DNA from: Rhizobium hidalgonense
GTDB lineage: Bacteria; Pseudomonadota; Alphaproteobacteria; Rhizobiales; Rhizobiaceae
DNA length: 64,000 nucleotides
Assembly: GCF_002914525.1 (NCBI RefSeq)
Contig: NZ_LODW01000104.1
Span: 213,851 to 277,850, forward strand
Direction: 5' to 3'
Shown here: in pieces, positions 35,903-43,467 of the stretch
Numbering within the stretch: the first letter of the stretch is position 1
Layout of the letters: each line of letters begins with the position of its first letter
Translations under genes and position numbers: made by a program
Notes under the pieces: generated by a model
Databases searched by the model: none
Told to the model about the DNA's origin: nothing
The model's input: the letters and a program-made list of their open reading frames with translations, nothing else

Positions 35903-36110
35903 GCGGTTGTTATTTTTGATTTCTCAACTCAAGCGATTGGCCGAAGTGTCGAACGCGGAGAACGTCACCATTGAGCTCGAGCGAGAAGGTAGCCCAATCC
36001 GAGTGATGCCTTTCAAGCCGGCGCGAAGGCTAAAAGAAAAGCCGTCACGGGAAGAAGAGGCAGAAGCCAGCCTTGCCGAGTGGCAAGCGAGCAGAGCGAA
36101 GAGCTCATGA
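35895..36110 (+). CDS. Hypothetical prophage protein
   Basis: A 71-residue protein, helical at the N terminus (MTKRLLFLISQLKRLAEVSN), then a possible beta-hairpin (NVTIELEREGSPIRVMPFKP) and a charged C-terminal helix (KEKPSREEEAEASLAEWQAS). It overlaps the previous gene by eight bases and the next by four. The hairpin resembles that of the following protein (STVEIDLRRLIVTVYHP), hinting that the two are related or partners. Function unknown. Confidence 0.65.
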   Translation: MTKRLLFLISQLKRLAEVSNAENVTIELEREGSPIRVMPFKPARRLKEKPSREEEAEASLAEWQASRAKSS

Positions 36111-36286
36111 CACGAGCCTCATTCCGACAAGCTGACATCGAGCGGATTTTACGCGCCGCGAAAGCCGTCGGCTCGACAGTCGAAATTGACCTGCGACGAC
36201 TGATTGTGACAGTGTACCATCCCGAGGCTGATGGCAAAGAACCTCCGAGCGGGCTGGCGCCGGACGGCCTCGAAAGTTGGGATTGA
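36107..36286 (+). CDS. Hypothetical small prophage protein
   Basis: A 59-residue protein: one helix (RQADIERILRAAKAVG) and a strand pair (STVEIDLRRLIVTVYHPE). It starts within the stop of the upstream gene (ATGA), so translation is coupled. Short proteins of this helix-plus-hairpin kind are common in rhizobial phages, but I know no function for them. Confidence 0.65.
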   Translation: MTRASFRQADIERILRAAKAVGSTVEIDLRRLIVTVYHPEADGKEPPSGLAPDGLESWD

Positions 36287-36299
36287 CGCTGAAACCCTT

Positions 36300-36590
36300 A
36301 TGTCCTCACCTTGCACCGCAACGCTCCTCGAAGACGCCGCCGATCGAATCGCCGATATCTCGCGAGCGGATCTCCAGATCATGCTTCGCCGTGCCGCGAT
36401 ACGGCTACGCAACGCCGGCGCCGTATCGATGGAGGATGACGTCGAGGATGCCTTGCGTGACCTGGCCGGCGAGTTCGGCATGACGCGCAACGACACGATC
36501 AGGTATATCGTCCGGGAGTGGATGGAGAAGAACACCTATCTGCCAGTCCACGACCTCGACGAAGATGGAGAGGTCGACGGGAATGCCTGA
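36300..36590 (+). CDS. Hypothetical prophage protein with C-terminal helical domain
   Basis: A 96-residue protein if it begins at MSSPCTATLLEDAADRIADI. An earlier ATG at 36231, overlapping the previous gene, would add 23 residues; neither has a strong ribosome-binding site. The body is helical (RADLQIMLRRAAIRLRNAGA), with GEFGMTRNDTIRYIVREWME near the end that could be a ribbon-helix-helix-like DNA contact. Function unknown. Confidence 0.6.
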   Translation: MSSPCTATLLEDAADRIADISRADLQIMLRRAAIRLRNAGAVSMEDDVEDALRDLAGEFGMTRNDTIRYIVREWMEKNTYLPVHDLDEDGEVDGNA

Positions 36591-36598
36591 GAGGCGCT

Positions 36599-36835
36599 AT
36601 GCTTAGCGACCATCCCTCCTCAGACCGGAGCTTCAGCATGCCAAGCCTCGCGCAGATGAACGGCTCATTGCATATTCATCAGTTCTACATAGGCAAGTTG
36701 AAGGCCAACCTGGAAAGGCTTTTCGATAGCGACCCCGAACTGGCAATGCTGCTCGACAATGTTGCTGCCCTTCTTTCCGAGCACGTCACAACGTTGGCTG
36801 ACGACATCGCCGACCTGGAAGACGACGATGCGTGA
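36599..36835 (+). CDS. Hypothetical small prophage protein
   Basis: A 78-residue protein starting MLSDHPSSDRSF, eight bases after the preceding stop, with GAGAGG upstream. The C-terminal half is helical and acidic (LDNVAALLSEHVTTLADDIA, DLEDDDA). It ends the rightward cluster of small genes; the next gene, the ligase, faces it. Not recognised. Confidence 0.6.
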   Translation: MLSDHPSSDRSFSMPSLAQMNGSLHIHQFYIGKLKANLERLFDSDPELAMLLDNVAALLSEHVTTLADDIADLEDDDA

Positions 36836-36942
36836 GAGTTGGGCGGCCGAAGCCCGCGGATGGACGGGACAGGCGGTTTCTTTTCGTTCCTGCCTGTTCT
36901 GATTTTGTCCAACCATTCAGTCTGCTATCGGACCGAGAAAAT

Positions 36943-37995
36943 TCACTCCAGCTCAAATATCGACGCGTCATCTTGCTCTTCCCGCAGCCCCTTATACGAG
37001 GCATGCCGGAGCTTGCCGTCATGTGTCCAGGCACGATATTCGATCTCGGCAACCAGCTTCGGCTTGATCCAGATCAGGTTCCTTCGCCGGCCGGAATATT
37101 TGACGGCCGGCTTCGTCGCCTTGATCTTGTCCATCGTTGCGCGAAGCTTCATCGCCTCGTCTGCCTTGAAGCCCGTTCCGACCGACCCGACGTAGACTAG
37201 CTCGCCACCCTTGCGAGCAGCCAGCAGGAGCGCGCCGATATTACCAAACGCCGCGTTGGAGCGCTGATAGCCAACGATGGCGAAGCCGTCGCCTTGGATA
37301 CATTTGATCTTCAGCCAGTCGCCGGGCCGACCGCTGCGATAGGTGCTGTTCCGGTCTTTCGCAATGATGCCTTCTAATCCATGCTCGCAGGCGATGCGCA
37401 GAAACGTTTCGCCATCCGCCTCGATCTCCTCCGACAATCGAATGGCTTCTTCGCTGCCGGCTGGCACAAGCCCCTCGAGGAGATGGCGCCGGGCAGTTAG
37501 TTCCATTTCCGTCAGGTCGCGGCCGTCGAAATACAAAAGATCGAACGCCATGAAGACCGCTTCCCACGACATCCCCTTTCCGCCACGGCCGCCGAGCGAC
37601 TGCTGAAGCCTGCCGAAGTCTGAACGCCCCTGCTCGTCGAAGACGACGGCTTCGCCATCCAATATTGCTGTGGAAACGGGAAGGCGCCTCGCCTCGGTTA
37701 GGATCGCCGGGAAGCGGCCGGTCCAATCATGGCCGCCGCGCGTCAGAATGCGGACACCCGACGGCTCGATGTGGACGGCAAGGCGATAGCCGTCCCATTT
37801 CACCTCGAAAGCCCATTGCCGGCCTTTCGGCGGCCGAGGCTTCAGCAGCGCCAGGCACGGGTCGATGCGCGCCGGCATTGGGTCGAGCGTAAGCTGAGGC
37901 TGGGCGGGATCGCGCTTCTTACGAGGCCTGCTGCGGATCGGCGCTTCGGCTTCACCGAGTAGCGGCTTGGCAGGCTTGCGAGGCGGCTTTGTCAT
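36943..37995 (-). CDS. ATP-dependent DNA ligase, LigD ligase-domain type
   Basis: A 350-residue ligase carrying only the nucleotidyltransferase and OB domains of LigD. The adenylated lysine is Lys66 in AFEVKWDGYRL (motif I). Further motifs are ILDGEAVVFD (III), EGIIAKDRNSTYRSGR (IV) and DWLKIKC (V). The polymerase and phosphoesterase domains of full LigD are absent, and no ku gene is in the window. Rhizobia carry several such stand-alone ligases. It sits as a single leftward gene in the element and is probable cargo that seals nicks or breaks. Confidence 0.92.
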   Translation of the reverse strand: MTKPPRKPAKPLLGEAEAPIRSRPRKKRDPAQPQLTLDPMPARIDPCLALLKPRPPKGRQWAFEVKWDGYRLAVHIEPSGVRILTRGGHDWTGRFPAILTEARRLPVSTAILDGEAVVFDEQGRSDFGRLQQSLGGRGGKGMSWEAVFMAFDLLYFDGRDLTEMELTARRHLLEGLVPAGSEEAIRLSEEIEADGETFLRIACEHGLEGIIAKDRNSTYRSGRPGDWLKIKCIQGDGFAIVGYQRSNAAFGNIGALLLAARKGGELVYVGSVGTGFKADEAMKLRATMDKIKATKPAVKYSGRRRNLIWIKPKLVAEIEYRAWTHDGKLRHASYKGLREEQDDASIFELE

Positions 37996-38128
37996 CCCTG
38001 GAGTTCATCAGCAACAACTTAAAAAGCAATTGACCAATATTCATTATTGACTCGCCTCGTGACGTGAACATAATAAGAACATCGGCGATGCGGCCGCCAA
38101 TCTGAAAACTTGAGTATGGAGCACGGAT

Positions 38129-38329
38129 ATGCGCGAGCAGCCGATCGGCGAAGCCATGGTTGATGATGAAATTGCAGAGGTGCTTGCTTATCACAAAGGC
38201 GATGCGCAAGCGGCGATAGGAACGCTTCTGAATGATATTCGCCATCTTCGCTGGCAGCTAGTACTAACCGAAGGCGCCATGGGCCGAGGCATCACGCGCG
38301 GCTGGCGACCGAGCTACGAGCGAGACTGA
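38129..38329 (+). CDS. Small helical hypothetical protein
   Basis: A 66-residue protein, predicted helical (DDEIAEVLAYHKGDAQAAIG, TLLNDIRHLRWQLVLTEGAM), of a type often seen in rhizobial genomes and plasmids. GGAG lies nine bases upstream. The next gene starts one base after this stop, so the two form an operon. Function unknown. Confidence 0.7.
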   Translation: MREQPIGEAMVDDEIAEVLAYHKGDAQAAIGTLLNDIRHLRWQLVLTEGAMGRGITRGWRPSYERD

Positions 38330-38330
38330 T

Positions 38331-38645
38331 ATGCTTGATCGTCTTCAACCAAAAGCCGCTGCCTTCGATGTGGCATTTAACGACTGGTGGCGGTCGCAAC
38401 CGGGTTCTTTCCGAGACAGCGTTAGCCCGTCGACTGCGCGCGCATGCTTCCGCGCAGGATATACCGCCGGCAAGCACACGACCGAGCGGCGCTACGTCTT
38501 CAGAGCGGGCCGCATGCGGATCACTGTCTGGGCAGCTGGCGTCACGGAAGCGAAGACGAAAGCGGAAATGGAAGCTGATTTTCGCGCAGCCAAGAACGGT
38601 TGGCCGAAGCCCAGAGCGGGCTGGCCACTCCAGGAGATCAAATAA
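38331..38645 (+). CDS. Hypothetical prophage protein
   Basis: A 104-residue protein starting one base after the preceding stop. FDVAFNDWWRSQPGSFRDSV and ACFRAGYTAGKHTTERRYVF resemble small phage proteins that hold a helical core and a beta strand (GRMRITVWAAGVTEAKTKAE). No known function. Confidence 0.65.
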   Translation: MLDRLQPKAAAFDVAFNDWWRSQPGSFRDSVSPSTARACFRAGYTAGKHTTERRYVFRAGRMRITVWAAGVTEAKTKAEMEADFRAAKNGWPKPRAGWPLQEIK

Positions 38646-38798
38646 GCGACATCGACAGGTCGCCGCTGACGAGAGCGCCCAAACTTTGAGTTCACAATTG
38701 CGAGCACCAAAGCTGTGTCCCCCGGGGGAGCAGGGGAAACTGTAAGCCCGGTACTGCCGCACCTTCGAACGATTTTCAGCCCCGCGCAGTTTATTTGT

Positions 38799-38987
38799 AT
38801 GACCAAAGAGGAATTCTGCGAACGGTTCTTTCAACGCGTAACGTTCCACTGCCGCGCGGGCCGCAGACCCTTTGGTTTGGATCCAAAAACCTACTGCGAC
38901 AGAATCGCTCCAATCTATTGGCGCGAGTTGGGGAACGAATTGAGCCCGGAGGAATGCGCTGATCAGGACGCTGCATACTGGCCCTGA
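38799..38987 (+). CDS. Small hypothetical protein
   Basis: A 62-residue protein starting MTKEEFCERFFQRVTFHCRA. It ends with an acidic helix (LGNELSPEECADQDAAYWP) and has four cysteines, too scattered to name a zinc motif. I prefer this ATG to an in-frame ATG 28 codons earlier because the upstream part is low-complexity. Not recognised. Confidence 0.55.
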   Translation: MTKEEFCERFFQRVTFHCRAGRRPFGLDPKTYCDRIAPIYWRELGNELSPEECADQDAAYWP

Positions 38988-39013
38988 CCAGTCCGTGCGA
39001 CACAGTCCCGCGC

Positions 39014-39203
39014 CTCGAGCGCTGCCCTTACGGGCGTCAGCCGCTAGCGTCCTTCGGCCCCGTCTCGGTCATATCATGCCGGAAGTGCGGGAAGACTATT
39101 ACCGTCGAGAACGGCGCCCTTTTTCCATAGCCCTGCCACGCAACGTGAGCATGAAGCCTGGCGGGTAGCAGCCAAATGGAACGAGGGGATTATTCCGCAA
39201 TGA
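39014..39203 (+). pseudogene. Broken Lar-like zinc-ribbon gene (candidate)
   Basis: Two frames together spell a small zinc-ribbon protein. From 39014 one reads LERCPYGRQPLASFGPVSVI then SCRKCGKTITVENGALFP and a TAG at 39128. The adjacent frame then continues FFHSPATQREHEAWRVAAKW and NEGIIPQ to a TGA at 39201. The join falls on CCCTTTTTCC, a homopolymer prone to slippage. Cysteine pair spacing and the A-W-x-x-A-x-x-W-N ending resemble Lar-type restriction-alleviation proteins. There is no good start codon. A decayed gene is the simplest reading. Confidence 0.4.
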
Positions 39204-39266
39204 GTATTGAAGGGCATCTGACGGCGCCGACATCATAGATTGTCCAAACCAAACACTGGCTTCTCA

Positions 39267-39950
39267 ATGCTGAATAGTCTCGACACCTTCGTGATGAAGC
39301 TGATGAGTCAATATTCTTCCAAGTCGATTATCGCGAATAAGATCATTATTCGCTTTCTTGATTTGAACACTGTAAAGTTTCTGCCTTTATTTATATTATT
39401 ATGGTTTCTATGGTTCTATCGAAATAAATGGAAGCCCGTTGTTGTCGAATGCATCATCGACATGTTCTTCGGAATTGGCATATCTCGATTTATACAACTG
39501 TTTCTGCCAGAGCGTCTCAGGCCGCTGCATTCAGGCAATCCCGATTTCCTGCTGCCTTTGGGCGTTGATCCGACAACGCTTGAGCATTGGAGTTCCTTCC
39601 CCAGTGACCATGCCGCGCTGACCTTCGCGGTATCGACAACGATGTGGCGCGCATCCCGACCGCTTGGTGCGGCCTGCTTCATCTGGTCGACGTTCGTGAT
39701 TTGCCTGCCGCGCATTTATGCTGGCTATCATTATGCGACCGACATCCTGGGTGGCGCTTTTGTAGGCGTGTGCACAGCCCTTCTGGTAGCGCGCCCTCTT
39801 CAGAAGCTATTGATGCCGACTGTGCTAACGGTTGAGGAGCGCTTTCCAGGTTTGTTCTTCTCTGGTTTCTTTGTCATATCCTATGAATTTGTGACGCAGT
39901 TCGACGAGCTGCGGCTCGTTGGAAGGGCCATTCAACACCTCATCTCGTGA
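39267..39950 (+). CDS. PAP2 family phosphatase, membrane-bound
   Basis: A 227-residue integral membrane phosphatase. The three PAP2 signature motifs are present: LPERLRPLHS (K-x6-R-P region), FPSDHAALTFA (P-S-x-H) and CLPRIYAGYHYATDILGG (S-R-x5-H-x3-D equivalent). Six hydrophobic helices are visible. Such enzymes dephosphorylate lipid phosphates, for example undecaprenyl pyrophosphate or lipid A, on the periplasmic side. The first 150 bases are AT-richer than the neighbours. The start is uncertain: a TTG at 39240 is in frame and neither has a clear ribosome-binding site. Probable lysogenic conversion cargo. Confidence 0.85.
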   Translation: MLNSLDTFVMKLMSQYSSKSIIANKIIIRFLDLNTVKFLPLFILLWFLWFYRNKWKPVVVECIIDMFFGIGISRFIQLFLPERLRPLHSGNPDFLLPLGVDPTTLEHWSSFPSDHAALTFAVSTTMWRASRPLGAACFIWSTFVICLPRIYAGYHYATDILGGAFVGVCTALLVARPLQKLLMPTVLTVEERFPGLFFSGFFVISYEFVTQFDELRLVGRAIQHLIS

Positions 39951-40027
39951 TGGCGAGTTTTACGAGCTCACAGCATCTATCGAACGAACGGGGAAGAGAT
40001 CGGGAGGAAAATGCTGCGGGAGGTCGA

Positions 40028-40120
40028 ACTATGTCACCTTATACCTGCCGTTCCCTCGGTGCGGCATCGCTGACAATACAAGGTCGGCGGAAAATGCCTC
40101 GCGCTAGCGGGGCATTTTGC
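40028..40120 (+). ncRNA. Small RNA candidate, copy A (suhB/MmgR-like)
   Basis: About 93 bases: ACTATGTCACC, a stem TGCCG / CGGCA around CCTCGGT, then a terminator ATGCCTCGC-GCTA-GCGGGGCAT followed by TTTTGCT. The same module recurs at 43138-43236 with high identity in the 5' half and terminator and a variable middle, the pattern of paralogous sRNAs. From memory it resembles the alphaproteobacterial suhB/MmgR (alpha-r8) family. A covariance search is needed to confirm the name. Confidence 0.6.
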
Positions 40121-40161
40121 TGCCTAGGTTCCGTTACCGCAGCAAGGTTCAGACGACAACA

Positions 40162-41097
40162 CTATCGCGAGGATTCCAGACGGCGGTCGCCGCTCAGAAG
40201 ATTTAGCCAGGCCCGCGAGACCTTCTCCGCGCCTGTGCCCCCGATATGGCAATCGTCGTAGCGGTCGTCTCCATCGAGTAGCGCGTCGGTATTTGCGCCT
40301 TCCCGGATGCCGTGGCCGCTCTTTGACAGGGCCATTTGCGCCCTTACGATTGCATTGTCTGGAATATGCTCCTTGAAGCCGCCGTTACTCGGTTCGAGGC
40401 ATTTCGATGCGATCGAAATGTAAACGGGTGCTTCAACGCCATGCTGACGCAATGTGTCGACCATCGACAGGAAACGTTGCTGATAGGCCTCCATAGTGGT
40501 GCCCAGAACCAGATCCTTCTCTCCCTGCACCCAGAGGACGTTCGTTATCCGATAGCCAGAATCCTGAAGCTGTTTCACTGTATCGACCAGCACAGGATTG
40601 ATGTCACCGCCTGCCGCCCATCGTGCGACCTCAGAACCGGAATATGCCAAGGGAGCGAGGATGACGCTGTCGTATTGTCCCGATGCGATCAATTGGTTCG
40701 CAAGAAGAGTCCAGTACTCTCCTTTAGTGTCGGTCGATCCAAGAAGTGGTGACGCCGCGATGAAGCACCGTCTGCCAAAGGCGTTTACAACGTGATTGCC
40801 ATAATTTGACCGGTGCCGCTGGCCGCCGTCGTTGGCGGCATTCGATTGGCCAAGAATCAGTAAGACGGCAGTTCGATCAGTTTGCGTCGGGCAGGTCACA
40901 GGCGTTTTTGATTCATCACCGATGAGCCGTTCCTTGTCGTCGATAGTATAACGGCTTGGGGGTGGCGACTTCTCCCCTTCAACCTTTTTCTTGAGCGAAG
41001 AAAGTTGTGGCCAAGGAAAGATCTCATGTCTCGCGCTCACACCACCCACCAAGTACAACTCAATTAAGGCTAAGACGACTGCTATGATTTTACTCAC
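40162..41097 (-). CDS. Secreted SGNH hydrolase / sialate O-acetylesterase-like protein
   Basis: A 311-residue protein with an N-terminal signal or anchor helix (IIAVVLALIELYLVGGVSA). The esterase domain has the nucleophile Ser85 in LLILGQSNAANDG, the block III-like NVLWVQGEKD and the C-terminal D-x-x-H in DDRYDDCHIGGTG. This fits carbohydrate esterases that remove O-acetyl groups from sugars. In a prophage such an enzyme could alter surface glycans after lysogeny or help the virion; the signal peptide favours the former. It stands alone between small-RNA copy A and intergenic DNA. Confidence 0.8.
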   Translation of the reverse strand: MSKIIAVVLALIELYLVGGVSARHEIFPWPQLSSLKKKVEGEKSPPPSRYTIDDKERLIGDESKTPVTCPTQTDRTAVLLILGQSNAANDGGQRHRSNYGNHVVNAFGRRCFIAASPLLGSTDTKGEYWTLLANQLIASGQYDSVILAPLAYSGSEVARWAAGGDINPVLVDTVKQLQDSGYRITNVLWVQGEKDLVLGTTMEAYQQRFLSMVDTLRQHGVEAPVYISIASKCLEPSNGGFKEHIPDNAIVRAQMALSKSGHGIREGANTDALLDGDDRYDDCHIGGTGAEKVSRAWLNLLSGDRRLESSR

Positions 41098-41357
41098 GTC
41101 GCTACCCTTTACGCATTATAGACGAATGGAAGCTATGACAGATTAAGTATGATCCATCAATGAATATTCCTCTACAACAACGCGAGCGACTGGAGGAATG
41201 TCTTTTGTCTAATATCGTTCGATTCTGGTTAAAAACCACTCGCCCGTCTTGGCGGGGGGTTCCTATCTGGTGGCGCGGAATCAAATTCTATGGTCAATTG
41301 ATCTTGATCCGGCGCCGTTCCGGAAGAAATCTGTGCTGTTCAGGGCGCCCGGCTTGA

Positions 41358-41434
41358 TCATCGGCTCGACAGCCAGGCAATCGCCGCGGCGCCGAATTTG
41401 CTGACGATGAAGGTGAGCGCTGACGCCGGTACGG
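41358..41434 (-). pseudogene. C-terminal remnant of a DUF1515 gene
   Basis: Read on the minus strand, the sequence spells SALTFIVSKFGAAAIAWLSS then R and a TGA at 41358. This is almost identical to the end of the intact DUF1515 protein encoded at 43468-43815 (SALTFIITKFGAAAIAWLMS R). The upstream part is missing or scrambled. It is direct evidence that this region was duplicated and then decayed. Confidence 0.8.
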
Positions 41435-41472
41435 CATTGCGCGATACGCCCCTGGAGCGAGGCTTAAATGTA

Positions 41473-41495
41473 AAGGCCGCTTGCATAGCGGCCTT
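41473..41495. terminator. Bidirectional terminator
   Basis: AAGGCCGC and GCGGCCTT (8 bp) with loop TTGCATA; TTTACATTT follows on the minus strand and CCTCTTTT on the plus strand. It ends the secreted protein gene at 41526. Confidence 0.75.
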
Positions 41496-41525
41496 CCTCT
41501 TTTCAAAAAAAGGGCGTGGCTACGT

Positions 41526-41981
41526 TCAGCCGGCGGATTTGATACTCGTATTGCAGAGGCTCCAATAGCCGCCGCCCTTCTGTATCCACTTCAGATCGCC
41601 GAGCGAACCGGCATCCTTCGCAGCATGATAGGCGTCGACACAGGTGTGCAGCCGGCCCTTAGCCGGTGTCTCGCTTGAATATTTCTTGTCGATGGCCTTC
41701 GGGAATTTGACGCTCTTCGGCGCCGCGGTTGTCGCCTTTGCAGGCTCTTTGTCGGTTGTTTTGGCGATATCCGCCTCGTCCTCCTTATCGGCGGCAGCAG
41801 CGTCCGCGCCGCAGAATTTGGCGCGGAAGTCGTTCCATTTCATGTCTTTGGCAGAGCCATCAGCTTTGGCCGCCTGATATTTTGTACTGCATTCCTTCAT
41901 CGTCAGCGCATGTGCCGGCGACGATATGATGAAAGCTGCAAGAAGCGAGCCGGCGGCGGAAAGAAGCAATTTGTGCGACAT
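41526..41981 (-). CDS. Secreted protein with two PsiF-like repeats
   Basis: A 151-residue periplasmic protein with a signal peptide (LLLSAAGSLLAAFIISSPAHA). The mature part has a repeat in two halves: MKECSTKYQAAKADGSAKDM then KWNDFRAKFC, and HTCVDAYHAAKDAGSLGDLK then WIQKGGGYWSLC. Both match the PsiF-like pattern C-x6-A-A-K-x-x-G-x4-D-x-K-W. An Ala/Lys/Asp-rich linker joins them. Rhizobia have many such proteins; no activity is known. Presumably prophage cargo. Confidence 0.8.
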   Translation of the reverse strand: MSHKLLLSAAGSLLAAFIISSPAHALTMKECSTKYQAAKADGSAKDMKWNDFRAKFCGADAAAADKEDEADIAKTTDKEPAKATTAAPKSVKFPKAIDKKYSSETPAKGRLHTCVDAYHAAKDAGSLGDLKWIQKGGGYWSLCNTSIKSAG

Positions 41982-42240
41982 GTGATTGGCCTCGATCGAT
42001 GATGTTGACGTTTCAGTCTTCTCTTCCGGCCGTACTCAAACGCAGGGGACGGAAGAGTTCCATTGGGCTTGCCTAATCTAGTGCAGTCAGACGGTTACAC
42101 CTGCTCACTGAACCTCCCATGAACAGCAGTTTTGCAATTGACGGTCGCTTGTGCCGGCGCCGACCTTCTCAGATGATCCATCGTATTGACGGGAGCGATC
42201 TACGCCACATATCGGAACATTGATCGCATACGAGAGTTCC

Positions 42241-42972
42241 ATGTGCCGCCGCATCTACATTGATCAATCGTTCGTCGAGATTGCGAGAAAATTTGATTTC
42301 GCTGAACGAGGTAACGTCGACGATTTGGGCGACCGCCTCCCCCGATACAGCGGCGCCCCCGCCGAGGTTTATCACATCATCATACAGGACGTGGAACGCC
42401 AGCGGGATCGGCCAAAGCCCGCCTTTGCCATCGCTCGCTGGGGTCTCTTTCCGTCATGGATGAACCAACCCCGTCGCCAGCCGCCGGTCTATGCGCGTCG
42501 TGAAGAAATAGCCTCGAATGAGCTGTTCCACGACGCTTACCGGTCACGCCGCTGCCTGATCCCGATCGGTGGCTTCTTCGAATGGGCGGACGGATCTGAG
42601 AAGAAGCAACCCTACGCGATCGCCATGAGGGATAGGTCGATGTTCGCTCTAGCGGGCATTTGGGAAGTATGGCACCACCCGGCCGGCATCGATATTCGGA
42701 GCTTCGCTGTCGTCACCTGCCCCTCAAACGAGACGATCTCGGCAATCCGCAATCGCATGCCAGTTGTTCTTCGTCCCGAGGATTATAAACGGTGGCTGTT
42801 GTCAGATCGCGATCCACGCGATCTCATGAAACCGTTCGATTCCGCGGCGTTGACGATGTGGCCGATTGCGCGCCGCGCCATTACTGTCAGAAACGCCAGG
42901 CCTGATATCCTAAGTCGAGTTGATCTCAACGCAAAACAGGTTGCGCAGCGCCAGTCATCAGGGAGGTTCTGA
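42241..42972 (+). CDS. SOS response-associated peptidase (SRAP) family protein
   Basis: A 243-residue member of the SRAP family (YedK/HMCES), which crosslinks to abasic sites in single-stranded DNA through Cys2 after removal of Met1. I start at 42241 because this ATG places Cys second (MCRRI); a start seven codons earlier would abolish that. Glu114 (GGFFEWADG) matches the catalytic Glu. The usual Asn in N-A-R-x-E is Tyr84 here (VYARREE) and the usual His before the R-M-P-V motif is Arg170 (AIRNRMPVVL), so the chemistry may differ. A long-loop terminator follows. Confidence 0.88.
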   Translation: MCRRIYIDQSFVEIARKFDFAERGNVDDLGDRLPRYSGAPAEVYHIIIQDVERQRDRPKPAFAIARWGLFPSWMNQPRRQPPVYARREEIASNELFHDAYRSRRCLIPIGGFFEWADGSEKKQPYAIAMRDRSMFALAGIWEVWHHPAGIDIRSFAVVTCPSNETISAIRNRMPVVLRPEDYKRWLLSDRDPRDLMKPFDSAALTMWPIARRAITVRNARPDILSRVDLNAKQVAQRQSSGRF

Positions 42973-43016
42973 CTGGAGTTCAGCAACATCGCTAAAACCT
43001 CCCTGATGTTCCTTTC
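42956..43016 (+). terminator. Large hairpin at the SRAP stop codon
   Basis: CATCAGGGAGGTT (42956-42968) and AACCTCCCTGATG (42996-43008) are perfect 13-bp arms, followed by TTCCTTTC. The SRAP stop codon is in the 27-base loop. It is a probable terminator, though the loop is long enough to suggest mRNA 3'-end protection or regulation. Confidence 0.65.
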
Positions 43017-43137
43017 AACAAGGATGAAGCAAACTTAAGCCGCGTCGCCCCCACGGAAAAGCCGGACCTAAGTCTGACTGGCCGCCGCAGGGCGCGCAGT
43101 AGGATTAGCAAATACAGGTAAATTGAGGATTTTCGGG

Positions 43138-43236
43138 ACTATGTCATCCTTCTACCTGCCGCGCCCCTCGGTGCGGCATCCCTGATAAGGTCGCATCAGT
43201 CTGGTACAAGATGCCCCGCCTGGCGGGGCATTTTGC
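43138..43236 (+). ncRNA. Small RNA candidate, copy B (suhB/MmgR-like)
   Basis: About 99 bases and paralogous to 40028-40120: ACTATGTCATCC, TACCTGCCG, CCTCGGTGCGGCATC, a variable middle, then the perfect terminator ATGCCCCGCC-T-GGCGGGGCAT with TTTTGCT. The stem and terminator are better paired than in copy A, so this copy is the more likely to be active. The only frame inside is 14 codons long. Family name tentative as for copy A. Confidence 0.62.
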
Positions 43237-43467
43237 TGAGTACTGCGAGAGGGCTTCGCGCGTTGGCTTGAAATGGATCGGCGTCGCGCGCACGCGCCGT
43301 AGACATAGTGCGAAAACGTACCGGAACCTAGCGGATCGCTTTTCGTTAGCTCGACGGGATCGCACGGGTGGCCCCTGCAAAGGGTCCTTTGCATTGTTCG
43401 AGTAAGCCCCGTGCGATTTCTACTTTCCCAGATCAGAACTGCCCCGTCTCGGCGGGGCATTTTTTGC
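43237..43467 (+). ncRNA. Second structured RNA candidate upstream of the DUF1515 stop
   Basis: No gene fits here. An outer stem ATCGCACGGG / CCCGTGCGAT (43359-43368 with 43408-43417) encloses the palindrome TGCAAAGG-GT-CCTTTGCA (43376-43393). A terminator TGCCCCG / CGGGGCA with TTTTTT follows (43440-43465). All are on the plus strand and fit a roughly 110-base or longer structured transcript. The 5' end is unknown. It may be a separate sRNA or a 3' extension of copy B. Confidence 0.4.

Larger units (their letters stand above)
41098..41525. other. Gene-free stretch with gene debris
   Basis: About 430 bases without an intact gene. It contains the C-terminal fragment of a DUF1515 gene (41358-41434) and a terminator (41473-41495). 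A 65-codon frame at 41160-41357 on the plus strand has no family features or ribosome-binding site, and I do not accept it. Confidence 0.55.

Noticed and set aside
41160..41357. 65-codon plus-strand frame near the DUF1515 remnant
   Set aside because: No ribosome-binding site, Arg/Trp-rich low-quality product, and it lies in degraded sequence.
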